The notes: generated by a model not told the origin, from the letters alone. A stretch of 52,925 nucleotides of DNA from Nocardioides agariphilus (GCF_015352445.1 NZ_JADKPO010000030.1:1-52925), one strand, 5' to 3'. Positions 1 to 7,738 are shown, numbered from the stretch's first letter. A program made the numbers and translations.

Positions 1-212
1 TTCGAGACAGGCGCTGCGCGCCTTCCTCAACCAGCGGTGTTCGAGGGGGTCTTCCTCGATGGTGCGTCTGCTGGTTGAGGAGGTTGCGCCGCAACCGTCC
101 GAAACCAGGATCGTGGGTGGTGCTGGGTTGCGTGTGGGGGGTTTCGAGACAGGCGCTGCGCGCCTTCCTCAACCAGCGGTGTTGGAGGGCTGCGCGCCTT
201 CCTCAACCAACG
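1..212. repeat. Dispersed CTGGTTGAGGAGG-type repeat, several copies
   Basis: Four copies of one short element lie in this gene-free left edge: leftward copies near 1-36, 141-179 and 189-212 (core CCTTCCTCAACCAGCGG, usually preceded by TTCGAGACAGGCGCTGCGCG) and one rightward copy near 71-96. The same element recurs at the right edge (52093-52391). Arms of opposite copies can pair into hairpins. It looks like a REP-like intergenic element; no coding sequence is convincing in 1-340. Confidence 0.8.
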
Positions 213-340
213 GAGTTCGAGGCCATCTCAAAGTCCTCGAAGTAGAGCCAGGGGAGATCAGGCAGCTGACCAGGGCGTCGGCGGCTCCGGATGGCATAGC
301 GTCAGGCTGGACAAACGCAGCAGCGACGCGCCGGGACCGA

Positions 341-370
341 ATGACATCCGTGTGATTCATCGCCTACAGT
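341..370 (+). promoter_or_regulatory. Promoter of the DUF3263 gene (leaderless start)
   Basis: ATGACA (341-346), 18 nt, then TACAGT (365-370). The ATG at 378 lies 7 nt after the -10, where transcription should begin, so the mRNA is predicted to be leaderless. There is no Shine-Dalgarno sequence. Confidence 0.5.
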
Positions 371-377
371 GGTCCGC

Positions 378-668
378 ATGGACGCCGCCACTCATCTCGC
401 CCGGGCCGATGGCCAGCCTGGCCTGAGCGACCGCGACCGCGAGATCCTCGAGTTCGAGCGCCAGTGGTGGAAGTACGCCGGTGCCAAGGAGACCGCCGTC
501 CGTGAGCAGTTCGATATGTCGGCGACCCGCTACTACCAGGTGCTCAACGCCCTCATCGACCGGCCCGAGGCACTCGAGGTCGACCCGCTGCTCGTCCGTC
601 GCCTGCGCCGCCTGCGAGCTGCTCGTCAGCGTCAGCGCTCGGCGCGACGCCTCGGGTTCGAGGTCTAG
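378..668 (+). CDS. DUF3263 family protein
   Basis: This is a 96-residue actinobacterial protein of the DUF3263 family. The signature LSDRDREILEFERQWWKYAG is present, followed by a region resembling a helix-turn-helix (the stretch around TRYYQVLNALID), which suggests a small DNA-binding role, though none is established. I chose ATG 378 rather than GTG 369 because the -10 TACAGT sits exactly 7 nt upstream of the ATG. The next gene, a LytR_C protein, starts 6 nt after the stop. The same DUF3263 then LytR_C pairing occurs in Mycobacterium tuberculosis (Rv0430-Rv0431), near groEL2 there as here. Confidence 0.85.
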   Translation: MDAATHLARADGQPGLSDRDREILEFERQWWKYAGAKETAVREQFDMSATRYYQVLNALIDRPEALEVDPLLVRRLRRLRAARQRQRSARRLGFEV

Positions 669-674
669 GGCGAC

Positions 675-1235
675 ATGAGGCCGACTTCCCCGTCACGGCC
701 ACCCGCTCGGCCGAGTCCCCGGCCACACCGCCAAGGGCACCGGTGGGCTCGCACCGAGCACGGCGTGGTCTTCCCCTCGCCCGTGGTGATCCTCAGCATC
801 GTCGCGGTCGCCATGGCCGGCCTGGCCTACTTCGCGACGCAGGGCCAGCCGCCCACCGAGCGTGAGGTCACGCCGGTCGCGACGACGCCGTCGGAGACCA
901 CCACGTCCACGCCGTCATCGATGCCCACCACCAAGCCGAAGCCCACCAAGCCGCCGGTCGACAAGGGCAAGGTCTACGTCGAGGTCTACAACAACTCCGG
1001 TGTCACCGGCCTGGCGGGCCGTATCGGCGACACCGCGACACAGGCGGGCTGGCAGGTGGTCGGCACCGACAACTGGTACGGCAGCATCCCGGCCTCGACG
1101 GTCTACTACCCGCCCGCGCTCAAGCGTGCGGCCCGGGCCTTGGCGCTCGACCTCGGCATCGGTCGCACCGCGTTGGCCGTCGACCCGATGAAGCGCGACC
1201 GGCTGACGGTCATCCTCACCTCCGACCACGCCTGA
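675..1235 (+). CDS. Membrane-anchored LytR_C domain protein (VirR-like)
   Basis: This 186-residue protein has a basic, proline-rich cytoplasmic N-terminus, one transmembrane helix (about residues 34-54), a Thr/Pro/Lys-rich linker, and a C-terminal LytR_C domain (about 95-185) starting VYVEVYNNSGVTGLAGR. It should sit in the membrane with the LytR_C domain outside. It resembles M. tuberculosis VirR (Rv0431), a cell-envelope protein that affects membrane vesicle release; that link rests on domain and gene order and is an inference. It is the second gene of a likely operon with the upstream DUF3263 gene and possibly the downstream trehalose-phosphatase. Confidence 0.85.
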   Translation: MRPTSPSRPPARPSPRPHRQGHRWARTEHGVVFPSPVVILSIVAVAMAGLAYFATQGQPPTEREVTPVATTPSETTTSTPSSMPTTKPKPTKPPVDKGKVYVEVYNNSGVTGLAGRIGDTATQAGWQVVGTDNWYGSIPASTVYYPPALKRAARALALDLGIGRTALAVDPMKRDRLTVILTSDHA

Positions 1236-1262
1236 GCGAGAGGTTCATGCCAGGGTTGGCAC

Positions 1263-2096
1263 GTGGACTTCACCTCGGCCGACGGCGAGCAGCGCTATGC
1301 GGACCTGGTCGCGCACGCTGAGAGCGTGATCGTCGGTCTCGACTTCGACGGCACCCTGGCCCCCATCGTCGACGACCCCGGCTCGGCCCACATCCACCCG
1401 GAGGCACCCGAGGTGCTGACCGACCTCGCGGAGGTGGTCCGCGCCGTCGCGGTGGTCACCGGCCGGCCCGCTCGTCAGGCGCTGGCCCTCGGCGGTCTCG
1501 ACGAGGTCGGCGACGCGATCGGGGGTCGGGGCCGCGAGCTCTACCTGTTCGGCCAGTACGGCAACGAGCGCTGGACCTCTACCAACCGTCGCGTGATCAC
1601 CCCGCGACCGCCGGCCGGGCTCGCGACGTTCGAGCGGGAGCTGCCACGGGTGCTGCGCGGCGCCGACGCCGCCGAGGCGTTCGTCGAGGACAAGGGCCTC
1701 GCCGTCGCCGTGCACACGCGTCGTCTCGACGACCCGGACGGCGCCTTCGAACGGCTCGTCAAGCCCATCGGCGACCTCGCCGAGCGGCACGGCCTGACCG
1801 TCGAGCCCGGCCGCCAGGTGCTGGAGGTCCGCTCCCACGGGATGCACAAGGGCCTGGTCGTCGAGTACCTCGCCGAGCACCTCGAGGCCGGCGGGTTCCT
1901 CTTCGCCGGCGACGACCTCGGCGACCTCGAGGCCTTCGAGGCCGTCTTGGACCTCCGCAGCCGGGGGTTGTCGACGCTCCTGGTCTGCTCGGCCTCCCGC
2001 GAGCAGTCGGCCCTGCGCGACCTGGCCGACGTCGTGGTCGCCGGTCCCGACGGCGTCCTCGACCTGCTGCGACAGCTGACGCGCGACGCCGCCTGA
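1263..2096 (+). CDS. otsB: Trehalose-6-phosphate phosphatase
   Basis: This 277-residue HAD-superfamily enzyme should hydrolyse trehalose 6-phosphate to trehalose, the last step of the OtsA-OtsB route. HAD motif I is DFDGT at residues 27-31 (nucleophile D27, acid/base D29), motif II sits in VVTGRP, and the metal-binding motif is GDDLGDLEAFEAV near residue 217. Length suits OtsB. The start is GTG 1263, 27 nt after the LytR_C stop, with no strong ribosome binding site. No otsA lies in the window. In streptomycetes, trehalose genes also lie near the threonine-synthase-like, sulfur-carrier and groEL genes, so the neighbourhood appears conserved. Confidence 0.9.
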   Translation: MDFTSADGEQRYADLVAHAESVIVGLDFDGTLAPIVDDPGSAHIHPEAPEVLTDLAEVVRAVAVVTGRPARQALALGGLDEVGDAIGGRGRELYLFGQYGNERWTSTNRRVITPRPPAGLATFERELPRVLRGADAAEAFVEDKGLAVAVHTRRLDDPDGAFERLVKPIGDLAERHGLTVEPGRQVLEVRSHGMHKGLVVEYLAEHLEAGGFLFAGDDLGDLEAFEAVLDLRSRGLSTLLVCSASREQSALRDLADVVVAGPDGVLDLLRQLTRDAA

Positions 2097-2144
2097 CGCA
2101 TCCGGATGGTGGACGCGCAGTACGCATGCTGAGACAGCGGCCGG

Positions 2145-2150
2145 TAGGTT
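2145..2150 (+). promoter_or_regulatory. Putative -10 element for the riboswitch transcript
   Basis: TAGGTT (2145-2150) lies 8 nt before the first base of the riboswitch P1 helix, so transcription would begin almost exactly at the aptamer. No good -35 is visible. Confidence 0.4.
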
Positions 2151-2158
2151 AGGGCTTG

Positions 2159-2276
2159 CTCATCGAGAGGGACTGAGGGAACGGCCCTGCGAAGTCCCGG
2201 CAACCGGCTGCAACATCCAGGCAACTGACCGGTGCCAATTCCGGCCCGCGGCGAGAGTCGTCACGGGGAAGATGAG
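2159..2276 (+). ncRNA. SAM-I (S-box) riboswitch
   Basis: The aptamer starts with CTCATCGAGAGGGACTGAGG (2159-2178), the hallmark SAM-I 5' region with its kink-turn, continues through CCCGGCAACCGGC and CCGGTGCCAATTCC, and closes with GATGAG (2271-2276). That last segment pairs with CTCATC (2159-2164) to form P1. These elements follow the S-box consensus in order and spacing. The Shine-Dalgarno GGGAGG (2276-2281) of the next gene starts on the last base of P1, and no intrinsic terminator fits between P1 and the start codon. Control by S-adenosylmethionine is therefore probably at translation, which is an inference. Confidence 0.93.
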
Positions 2277-2288
2277 GGAGGTCAACTC

Positions 2289-3590
2289 TTGAGCGCCCCA
2301 GCCGTCGAACTAGCTGACCAGAAGCCGCGCACGACCCATCGCCCCGGTGCCTTCGGGCACGCCCGGGCGCTGGTCTGCCGGGAGTGTGGTCACGAGGTCG
2401 AGCTCGGCCCGTCCTACGCCTGTCCGGAGTGCTTCGGACCCCTCGAGGTGGGCTACGACGAGGAGGCGCGCGCCCGTGTCACCCGCGCGCAGATCCAGGC
2501 CGGCCCGCCCAACATCTGGCGCTACAAGGCCCTGCTGCCTGTGCCCGACGACATCGAGTCGAGCCCCAACACCGAGCCCGGCTTCACGCGGCTGCTGCGC
2601 GCGGACAACCTGGGCCGCACCCTCGGCATCGACACCCTCTGGGTCAAGGACGACTCCACCAACCCGACCAACTCCTTCAAGGACCGCGTGGTCGCCTGCG
2701 CCTTGAGCGCGGCTCGGGAGCTGGGCGCGACGACCTTCGCCTGCCCGAGCACGGGGAACCTGGCCAACGCCGTCGCCGCCGCAGGCGCCCGTGCCGGCAT
2801 CAAGACCGTGGTGTTCATCCCGGCCGACCTCGAGAAGCCCAAGCAGGTCAACTCCGCCGTCTACACCGACTCGCTCGTGGCCGTGAACGGCACCTACGAC
2901 GACGTCAACCGGCTGGCCTCCGAGATCGCCGGCGAGGAGGAGGGCTGGGCGTTCGTCAACGTCAACGTGCGGCCGTTCTACGCCGAGGGGTCCAAGACCC
3001 TGGGCTTCGAGATCGCCGAGCAGCTCGGCTGGCGACTGCCCGACCAGGTGGTCATCCCGGTGGCGTCGGGCTCGCAGCTGACCAAGGTGGACAAGGCCTT
3101 CCAGGAGCTGATCAAGCTCGGCCTGGTCGAGGAGAAGCCCTACAAGATCTTCGGCGCGCAGGCGACGGGGTGCTCGCCGGTGTCGGCGGCCTACAAGGCC
3201 GGCACCGACGCGATCCGTCCGGTCAAGCCCGACACCATCGCCAAGAGCCTGGCCATCGGCAACCCGGCCGACGGCATCTACGTGCTCGACATCTGCCGCC
3301 GAAGCGGAGGTGCGGTCGAGGACGTCACCGACGACGAGGTGCGCCAGGGGATCTTGCTGCTCGCGCGCAACGAGGGCATCTTCACCGAGACAGCCGGGGG
3401 CACCACCGTGGCGGTGACCAAGAAGCTCGTCGAGACCGGGCAGCTCGACCCGACGCTCGAGACCGTCGTGATCAACACGGGCATGGGACTCAAGACCCTC
3501 GATGCCATCGCTGACCAGGTGGGTCCCGCGGCGACCATCGACCCGTCGTACACCGCTTTCTCCGCCACCGGCATCGGTGCGCGAGACTGA
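2289..3590 (+). CDS. metM: Threonine synthase homologue, probable MetM-type homocysteine synthase
   Basis: This 433-residue PLP enzyme of the threonine synthase family has an N-terminal rubredoxin-like zinc knuckle (CREC near residue 29 and CPEC near residue 45), the PLP-lysine motif NPTNSFKDR, and PLP-phosphate residues in PSTGNLANAVAAA and PVASGSQLTKV. Family knowledge gives O-phosphohomoserine as substrate. Two context signs argue that the product is homocysteine rather than threonine: the SAM-I riboswitch directly upstream, and the ThiS/MoaD-like sulfur carrier 34 nt downstream. That is the arrangement described in Streptomyces for MetM, which uses a thiocarboxylated carrier (MetO). The start is TTG 2289 with GGGAGG at 2276-2281 (7-nt spacing); reading from further upstream would run through the riboswitch. 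Ordinary threonine synthase remains the alternative; no second copy lies in the window. Confidence 0.85.
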   Translation: MSAPAVELADQKPRTTHRPGAFGHARALVCRECGHEVELGPSYACPECFGPLEVGYDEEARARVTRAQIQAGPPNIWRYKALLPVPDDIESSPNTEPGFTRLLRADNLGRTLGIDTLWVKDDSTNPTNSFKDRVVACALSAARELGATTFACPSTGNLANAVAAAGARAGIKTVVFIPADLEKPKQVNSAVYTDSLVAVNGTYDDVNRLASEIAGEEEGWAFVNVNVRPFYAEGSKTLGFEIAEQLGWRLPDQVVIPVASGSQLTKVDKAFQELIKLGLVEEKPYKIFGAQATGCSPVSAAYKAGTDAIRPVKPDTIAKSLAIGNPADGIYVLDICRRSGGAVEDVTDDEVRQGILLLARNEGIFTETAGGTTVAVTKKLVETGQLDPTLETVVINTGMGLKTLDAIADQVGPAATIDPSYTAFSATGIGARD

Positions 3591-3624
3591 CCTGACCGAA
3601 CCCCCACGAGGAGCTGAGCCACTG

Positions 3625-3900
3625 ATGAGCGTGTCCGTCCGGATCCCCACCATCTTGCGCACCTACACCGGTGGCGAGTCGGAGGTCAGTGCCCAGGGCG
3701 CCGACCTGGCGGCCGTGCTCGACGACCTGGACGCCAACTTCGCGGGCATCAAGGGTCGCATCCTCGACGAGTCGGGGGCGCTGCGGCGCTTCGTCAACGT
3801 CTACGTCGGCAACGACGACGTGCGCTTCCTCGACAACCTGCAGACCCCCACGCCCGACGGCACCCAGATCTCGGTGATCCCGGCGGTCGCCGGAGGCTGA
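3625..3900 (+). CDS. metO: ThiS/MoaD-like sulfur carrier protein, probable MetO
   Basis: This 91-residue ubiquitin-fold protein ends in VIPAVAGG. The C-terminal Gly-Gly is what carrier proteins need for adenylation and thiocarboxylation, and it is exposed at the very end with no extension to be cleaved. The start ATG 3625 has GAGGAG at 3608-3613. The gene sits 34 nt after the threonine-synthase homologue, so both should share the SAM-riboswitch transcript. The likely role is to deliver sulfur to O-phosphohomoserine on the upstream enzyme. Carriers for molybdopterin or thiamine synthesis have the same fold, but no moaE, thiG or cysM-like gene is nearby. The activating E1-like (MoeB/ThiF) protein must be encoded elsewhere. 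Confidence 0.87.
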   Translation: MSVSVRIPTILRTYTGGESEVSAQGADLAAVLDDLDANFAGIKGRILDESGALRRFVNVYVGNDDVRFLDNLQTPTPDGTQISVIPAVAGG

Positions 3901-3906
3901 CCGAGG

Positions 3907-4383
3907 TCAGGCCGGCTCCACGCGCACCAGCGCCGCATGACCCCGTGAGTCGACCTTGACGACGGCCACCATCTGGCCACCGGCGACGTCGTCCTGCATC
4001 GCGGCAGCCTCATCTTGCGGCAGGAACAGGCTCTCGATGCCGCAGCGCACCCGCCAGTCGCGGTCGTCACACGCCAGGTACGGCGTGCCCTGCGGCCGCG
4101 TGCGGGTGTAGTCGCCGGCGACCCAGAGGTCGCCGTCCTCGACCAGCGTGACGTAGAGCGTGCCGTCGCCGGCCACCTGCTCGGCTCGCTGCTCGGAGAT
4201 CTCGGGGTAGTCGAGGTCCACGTAGGCGCCGCGGAACGGGTCGAGGGGATCCACCGGGGCAACCCGGAGGCGGTACTCCTCGCCGGTCGTCCTGGCCGAG
4301 ATTCGCGGAGCGACTGCCAGCCCTACCAACGCGAGCTGGACCAGGGCGACGACGAGGACCTTCACCACTGCTGGACGTCTCAT
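3907..4383 (-). CDS. GDYXXLXY domain membrane protein
   Basis: This 158-residue protein has an N-terminal hydrophobic segment (about residues 6-26) and a periplasm-facing domain carrying RGAYVDLDYPE, the GDYXXLXY-family signature. Members commonly sit next to DUF2157/DUF4401 membrane proteins, as here: its ATG at 4383 overlaps the stop codon of the DUF2157 gene in an ATGA junction. The biochemical role is unknown; the pair probably forms a membrane complex. Translation from further upstream would only read the DUF2157 gene out of frame, so I chose ATG 4383. It converges on metO with a 6-nt gap. Confidence 0.85.
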   Translation of the reverse strand: MRRPAVVKVLVVALVQLALVGLAVAPRISARTTGEEYRLRVAPVDPLDPFRGAYVDLDYPEISEQRAEQVAGDGTLYVTLVEDGDLWVAGDYTRTRPQGTPYLACDDRDWRVRCGIESLFLPQDEAAAMQDDVAGGQMVAVVKVDSRGHAALVRVEPA

Positions 4384-5651
4384 CGGACTGCTCCTTGTGC
4401 GTCGTCGGCGAGGCTGCGCGCGAGCTGGCGGCGGGCGCGGTCGGCGAGCCAGCCGGTGCCGGCGAAGACCAGCCCGAGCAGCAGGAACAGCCAGGCGCCC
4501 TGGATGATCGCGGCGAACACCGAGAACGCCTGCGTGGTCGTGAACACCACGAGCGCGGCGGTGGCCAGGAACGTCAGGCGGCGACTGTCGCGCAGCACGC
4601 CCAGGACGGCGAACCACCCTGCCGCGGCCACGTAGGCGACCACGCCGAACGCGGCGTGCGCCCAGCCCTCCAGCCCGACCTGGTTGCCGGTGTCGAAGTC
4701 TGCCCCCAGATCTGACCCGAACTCCCACAGCACCAGCAGCACGCCCACCACCGCGACGACCAGGGCCAGCGCCGGCTCGAGGCGCGCGTTGTCGGTCGCG
4801 AAGGCGGTCGAGGCGACCATCGCGAGACCAGCGGCGACGAGCACCGCGACCACGGTGGTGGACCAGCTGAAGTCGTCGGCGGTCACGAAGGGGAGAGCGG
4901 CCACGAACAGCGCGCCGAGGGACAGCAGAGCGCCGATCTCACGCCAGGCGCCCGAGAAGCCCCTGAACGACGTGCCCAGGCGCGTCGCGTGGACCGCGGC
5001 GACCGACGCCGCGACGCCTCCCGCCGAGAACAAGACGAGCAGCACGGTCAGCGCGTCGGGGGAGTCCCAGCTCACCTGCCACACCAGCCAGGACGCCAGG
5101 CTGAGCAGACCGATCACCAACGGACCCGCGGCGCGGACGGCGTACGCGTGCACCAGGGCGCCCAAGCCCCACCACGCCAGGAGCTGCGGCTCGTACGCCG
5201 GCACCTGCAGGCTCTGCGCGGCCTGCATGACCACGGCACCGAACGCGAGCGCGGCCATGATCCGCACGGCGCCCACGACCGGGGACGGGATCGGGCCGCC
5301 GTGCTCGCGCCGGCCGGCCAGAGCCTCACCGCCTGCGAGTAGGGCCAGCCAGAAGGCCGACACCACGATGAAGCGCGTCAGCGGCGGCAGCTGGTCGAGG
5401 TTGCTGGCGACCAGCCAGATGATGCCGACGCCCACGAAGCACGCGCCGAGCACGAGCAGCAGGCTGGCCAGGCTGAACCGGCGCGAGGGGTGGTAGCCGG
5501 CCAGGATCCTGGTCGCGGTCTGGTCGTCGAGAAGACCGGCGGCGCGCCAGTGGGGCAGCTCGGCGGCCAGCCAGTCGAGCTGGGCGGGGGTCGCCGGGCG
5601 GGTGCGTGGTGGTGCGGCGGGTGGCGGTTCGGTGGTCACGGCTGTGCTCAT
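4380..5651 (-). CDS. DUF2157 polytopic membrane protein
   Basis: This 423-residue protein has a soluble N-terminal part of about 60 residues (AQLDWLAAELPHWRAAGLLD, then TATRILAGY), which is the DUF2157 signature, followed by roughly eleven or twelve hydrophobic helices. It is translationally coupled to the GDYXXLXY gene through a 4-nt overlap. No transported substrate or enzymatic residue can be recognised. Upstream, between its start and the sigma-factor stop at 5768, lies a 12-bp tandem repeat. Confidence 0.82.
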   Translation of the reverse strand: MSTAVTTEPPPAAPPRTRPATPAQLDWLAAELPHWRAAGLLDDQTATRILAGYHPSRRFSLASLLLVLGACFVGVGIIWLVASNLDQLPPLTRFIVVSAFWLALLAGGEALAGRREHGGPIPSPVVGAVRIMAALAFGAVVMQAAQSLQVPAYEPQLLAWWGLGALVHAYAVRAAGPLVIGLLSLASWLVWQVSWDSPDALTVLLVLFSAGGVAASVAAVHATRLGTSFRGFSGAWREIGALLSLGALFVAALPFVTADDFSWSTTVVAVLVAAGLAMVASTAFATDNARLEPALALVVAVVGVLLVLWEFGSDLGADFDTGNQVGLEGWAHAAFGVVAYVAAAGWFAVLGVLRDSRRLTFLATAALVVFTTTQAFSVFAAIIQGAWLFLLLGLVFAGTGWLADRARRQLARSLADDAQGAVR

Positions 5652-5720
5652 GGCCTCATGCTCGGGGCGCCACGGGTCGGGCGCCTGCGCCCGCGTACTC
5701 AGGTGACCTGGGTAGTAGGG

Positions 5721-5764
5721 CGCCAGTCAGGACCCCAGTCCGGACGCCAGTCAGGACGCCAGTC
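5721..5764. repeat. 12-bp tandem repeat, about 3.7 units
   Basis: Units of the form GCCAGTCAGGAC are repeated head to tail with one or two substitutions, ending 4 bp before the stop codon of the leftward sigma-factor gene. It is one of four 12-bp tandem repeats found at gene ends in this window. Confidence 0.75.
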
Positions 5765-5767
5765 GCC

Positions 5768-7048
5768 TCAGCTGGAGCCGGGCAGCAGCCGCCGAAGTCC
5801 GGACCGCTCGGCCTCGTTTGCGCACAGGTCGATCGCGCGACGCAGCTCGGCGGCCGCCTCGTCGCCTCGGCCCAGGCGCAGCAGCAGCTGGCCGCGTACG
5901 GCCGGCAGCCGGTGGCCCGGCAGGTCCAGGTCGTCGAGCAGCGCGAGCCCGGCATGGGGGCCGTCGGCCTCGGCCACCGCGACCGCCCGGTTGAGGCGCA
6001 CGACCGGCGATCCGGTGAGGTCGTCGAGCTCGCGGTAGTGCGCCGAGATCCGCGGCCAGTCGGTGTCGGCCGCCTCGGTGGCGATCGAGTGCTCGGCGGC
6101 GATCAGCGCCTGCAGGAGGTACGGCGTGCCCGGCGCGTGTGCCCACGGCGTCAGGAGTGCGAGCGCCTCGGCGATCTCGTCGTCGTGCCAGCGTCGCCGA
6201 TCCTGGTCGGGCAGCAGCACCAGCTCTCCGCGGGCGTCGACGCGTGCGTCGCGCCGTGAGTGCTGCAGGAGCATCAGGGCCAGCAGGGAGTCGAGCTCGA
6301 CGCCCGCAGGTGCGACCTCGCGCAGCACGCGCGCGAGCCGGACCGCGGCCGCGGCCTGGTCCGGTCGCAGGACGTCTGCGCCCGAGCCCGGCGCGTAGCC
6401 GGCCGTGAAGGCCAGATAGGCGACGTCCATCGCGAGGGTGAGTCGCTGCTCGAGCTCGGGACCGGGCGGCAGCTCGAACGCCTCCTGGGCCAGGCGCTTG
6501 CGTGCGCGCGTCAGCCGTGCGGCCATCGTCGGGATCGGCACCAGGAACAGCCGCGCGATGTCCTCGGTCGCCACCCCCATGACCAGGCGCAGCGACAGCG
6601 CCGCCGCCGACTCGGGCGAGAGCGTGGGATGGGCGCACAGGAGCACGAGCCGCAACCGCTCGTCGTACGCCGAGACGCCGAGGTCACCGGAGTCGACCAT
6701 CACGCGCTGGGCCTCCTCGGTCAGCTCGGCCTCGACGGCGAGCACGGGCAGCTTGCGGGCGGCGACCGCCTCGGCACGGAGGCGGTCGAGGATGCGGTTG
6801 CGGGCGGCCGTCAGCAGCCAGGCCGACGGGTTGGCGGGAGTGCCGTCAGCGGGCCAGGTCCGAGTAGCCGCCTCGAAGGCGTCCCCGAGGCCGTCCTCGG
6901 CCAGGTCGAGGCGCCGGTACCGCGCGACGAGCAGGGCCAGCAAGCGGCCCCACTCCTCGCGCCAGACCTGCTCGACGTGGTTCAGAGGTCCTCGATGTCC
7001 ACGACCGGACGCACCTCGATGACGTAGTGGTCCGGCAGCAGCCGGCAC
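5768..7048 (-). CDS. ECF42-like RNA polymerase sigma factor with C-terminal extension
   Basis: This is an ECF sigma factor with the sigma-2 region (REEWGRLLALLVARYRRLDLAEDGLGDAF), a sigma-4 helix-turn-helix (RLVMGVATEDIARLF) and a long C-terminal helical, TPR-like extension containing GYAPG and the repeated RLNRAVAVAEADG region. This extended architecture, next to YCII/DGPF proteins and without an anti-sigma gene, is the hallmark of group ECF42. The start is uncertain. The conserved N-terminus begins near HVEQVWREEW; GTG 7048 is the only in-frame standard start before it and overlaps the upstream YCII gene by 67 nt. A CTG at 6985 in a CTGA overlap with the YCII stop is the alternative. The operon promoter at 7739-7765 matches the ECF42 target, implying autoregulation. 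Confidence 0.85.
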   Translation of the reverse strand: MPAAAGPLRHRGASGRGHRGPLNHVEQVWREEWGRLLALLVARYRRLDLAEDGLGDAFEAATRTWPADGTPANPSAWLLTAARNRILDRLRAEAVAARKLPVLAVEAELTEEAQRVMVDSGDLGVSAYDERLRLVLLCAHPTLSPESAAALSLRLVMGVATEDIARLFLVPIPTMAARLTRARKRLAQEAFELPPGPELEQRLTLAMDVAYLAFTAGYAPGSGADVLRPDQAAAAVRLARVLREVAPAGVELDSLLALMLLQHSRRDARVDARGELVLLPDQDRRRWHDDEIAEALALLTPWAHAPGTPYLLQALIAAEHSIATEAADTDWPRISAHYRELDDLTGSPVVRLNRAVAVAEADGPHAGLALLDDLDLPGHRLPAVRGQLLLRLGRGDEAAAELRRAIDLCANEAERSGLRRLLPGSS

Positions 7049-7335
7049 AGCTCCATCACCTCCTCGATGGTGCCCGCGTCGACGTGGTAGTAGCCGCCGA
7101 GCTGCTCGACCGTCTCGGCGTACGGGCCCTCGACGACCTGGCGGAGGCCCCCGATCGTGCGGAGCGTTCTCGCGGTCTCCTGGCGGGCGACCGCCTGGCC
7201 ACCGAGGATCTTCCCGCGCGCGGCGACGGCTTCGCAGAACGCGTCATGGCCGGCCATCACCGCCGCTCGGTCGTCGTCGGTCATCCGACCCCACGAGTCG
7301 GGGTCGGCCTCGGCCAGCAGGACCAGGTGGCTCAC
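6982..7335 (-). CDS. YCII-related (DGPF) protein 2
   Basis: This 117-residue ferredoxin-fold protein of the YCII/DGPF family has the signature EGPYAETVEQLGGYYHVDA. It is the second of two adjacent paralogues (the other at 7342-7695; both carry GPY(A/S)E(T/S)VEQL and a Tyr two residues later). It lies directly before, and overlaps, the ECF42-like sigma gene. DGPF proteins are the known genomic partners of this sigma group, but their chemistry is not settled. ATG or GTG at 7335 gives MSHLVLLAEAD, the usual family N-terminus. Confidence 0.87.
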   Translation of the reverse strand: MSHLVLLAEADPDSWGRMTDDDRAAVMAGHDAFCEAVAARGKILGGQAVARQETARTLRTIGGLRQVVEGPYAETVEQLGGYYHVDAGTIEEVMELCRLLPDHYVIEVRPVVDIEDL

Positions 7336-7341
7336 CCGCGC

Positions 7342-7695
7342 TCACATCCCCTTGCAGGCACGGACCTCGATCAGGCTCTCGCCCTCGCCGAGCACCTTGC
7401 ACGCATCGACCACGGCGTCGATGCTGTCGGCCTCGATCAGGTAGAAGCCGGTCAACTGCTCCACGGACTCGGAGTAGGGGCCGTCGGTGACGGTCTGCGT
7501 TCCGTCGGACGACGTGCGCAGGGTCTTGGCCTCTCGGGAGTAGGTCAGCTCCGAGCCGCCGGTGACGCGTAGCCCGCGCTCCTCGAGGAGCTTCGCGAAC
7601 TCCTGGTGCTTGTGGTACGTCGCCTGCCGCTGCTCCTCGCTGGCGCCCTGCCAGGCAGCCTCGTCACCTGGCAGCAGCACGATGTACTCGGTCAT
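7342..7695 (-). CDS. YCII-related (DGPF) protein 1
   Basis: This 117-residue paralogue of the next gene has the family signature TDGPYSESVEQLTGFYLIEA. It is first in the leftward operon DGPF-DGPF-sigma. ATG 7695 has the strong ribosome binding site GAGGAG just upstream on the same strand. The operon promoter, TGTCGA then 17 nt then CGTC (7765 to 7739, minus strand), gives a leader of about 35-40 nt. The protein may act as the target or signal partner of the ECF42-like sigma factor; this is inferred from gene order only. Confidence 0.88.
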   Translation of the reverse strand: MTEYIVLLPGDEAAWQGASEEQRQATYHKHQEFAKLLEERGLRVTGGSELTYSREAKTLRTSSDGTQTVTDGPYSESVEQLTGFYLIEADSIDAVVDACKVLGEGESLIEVRACKGM

Positions 7696-7738
7696 GGGTC
7701 CACTCCTCTTCGGCTCGTGGTGAGTGTGTCACTGGCAT

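Noticed and set aside
59-360. Open frames across the left-edge repeats
   Set aside because: They read through intergenic repeat copies and show no protein-like features or ribosome binding site.
3502-3624. N-terminal extension of the sulfur carrier upstream of ATG 3625
   Set aside because: It would overlap the end of metM out of frame, and ATG 3625 has a GAGGAG ribosome binding site and the normal family length.
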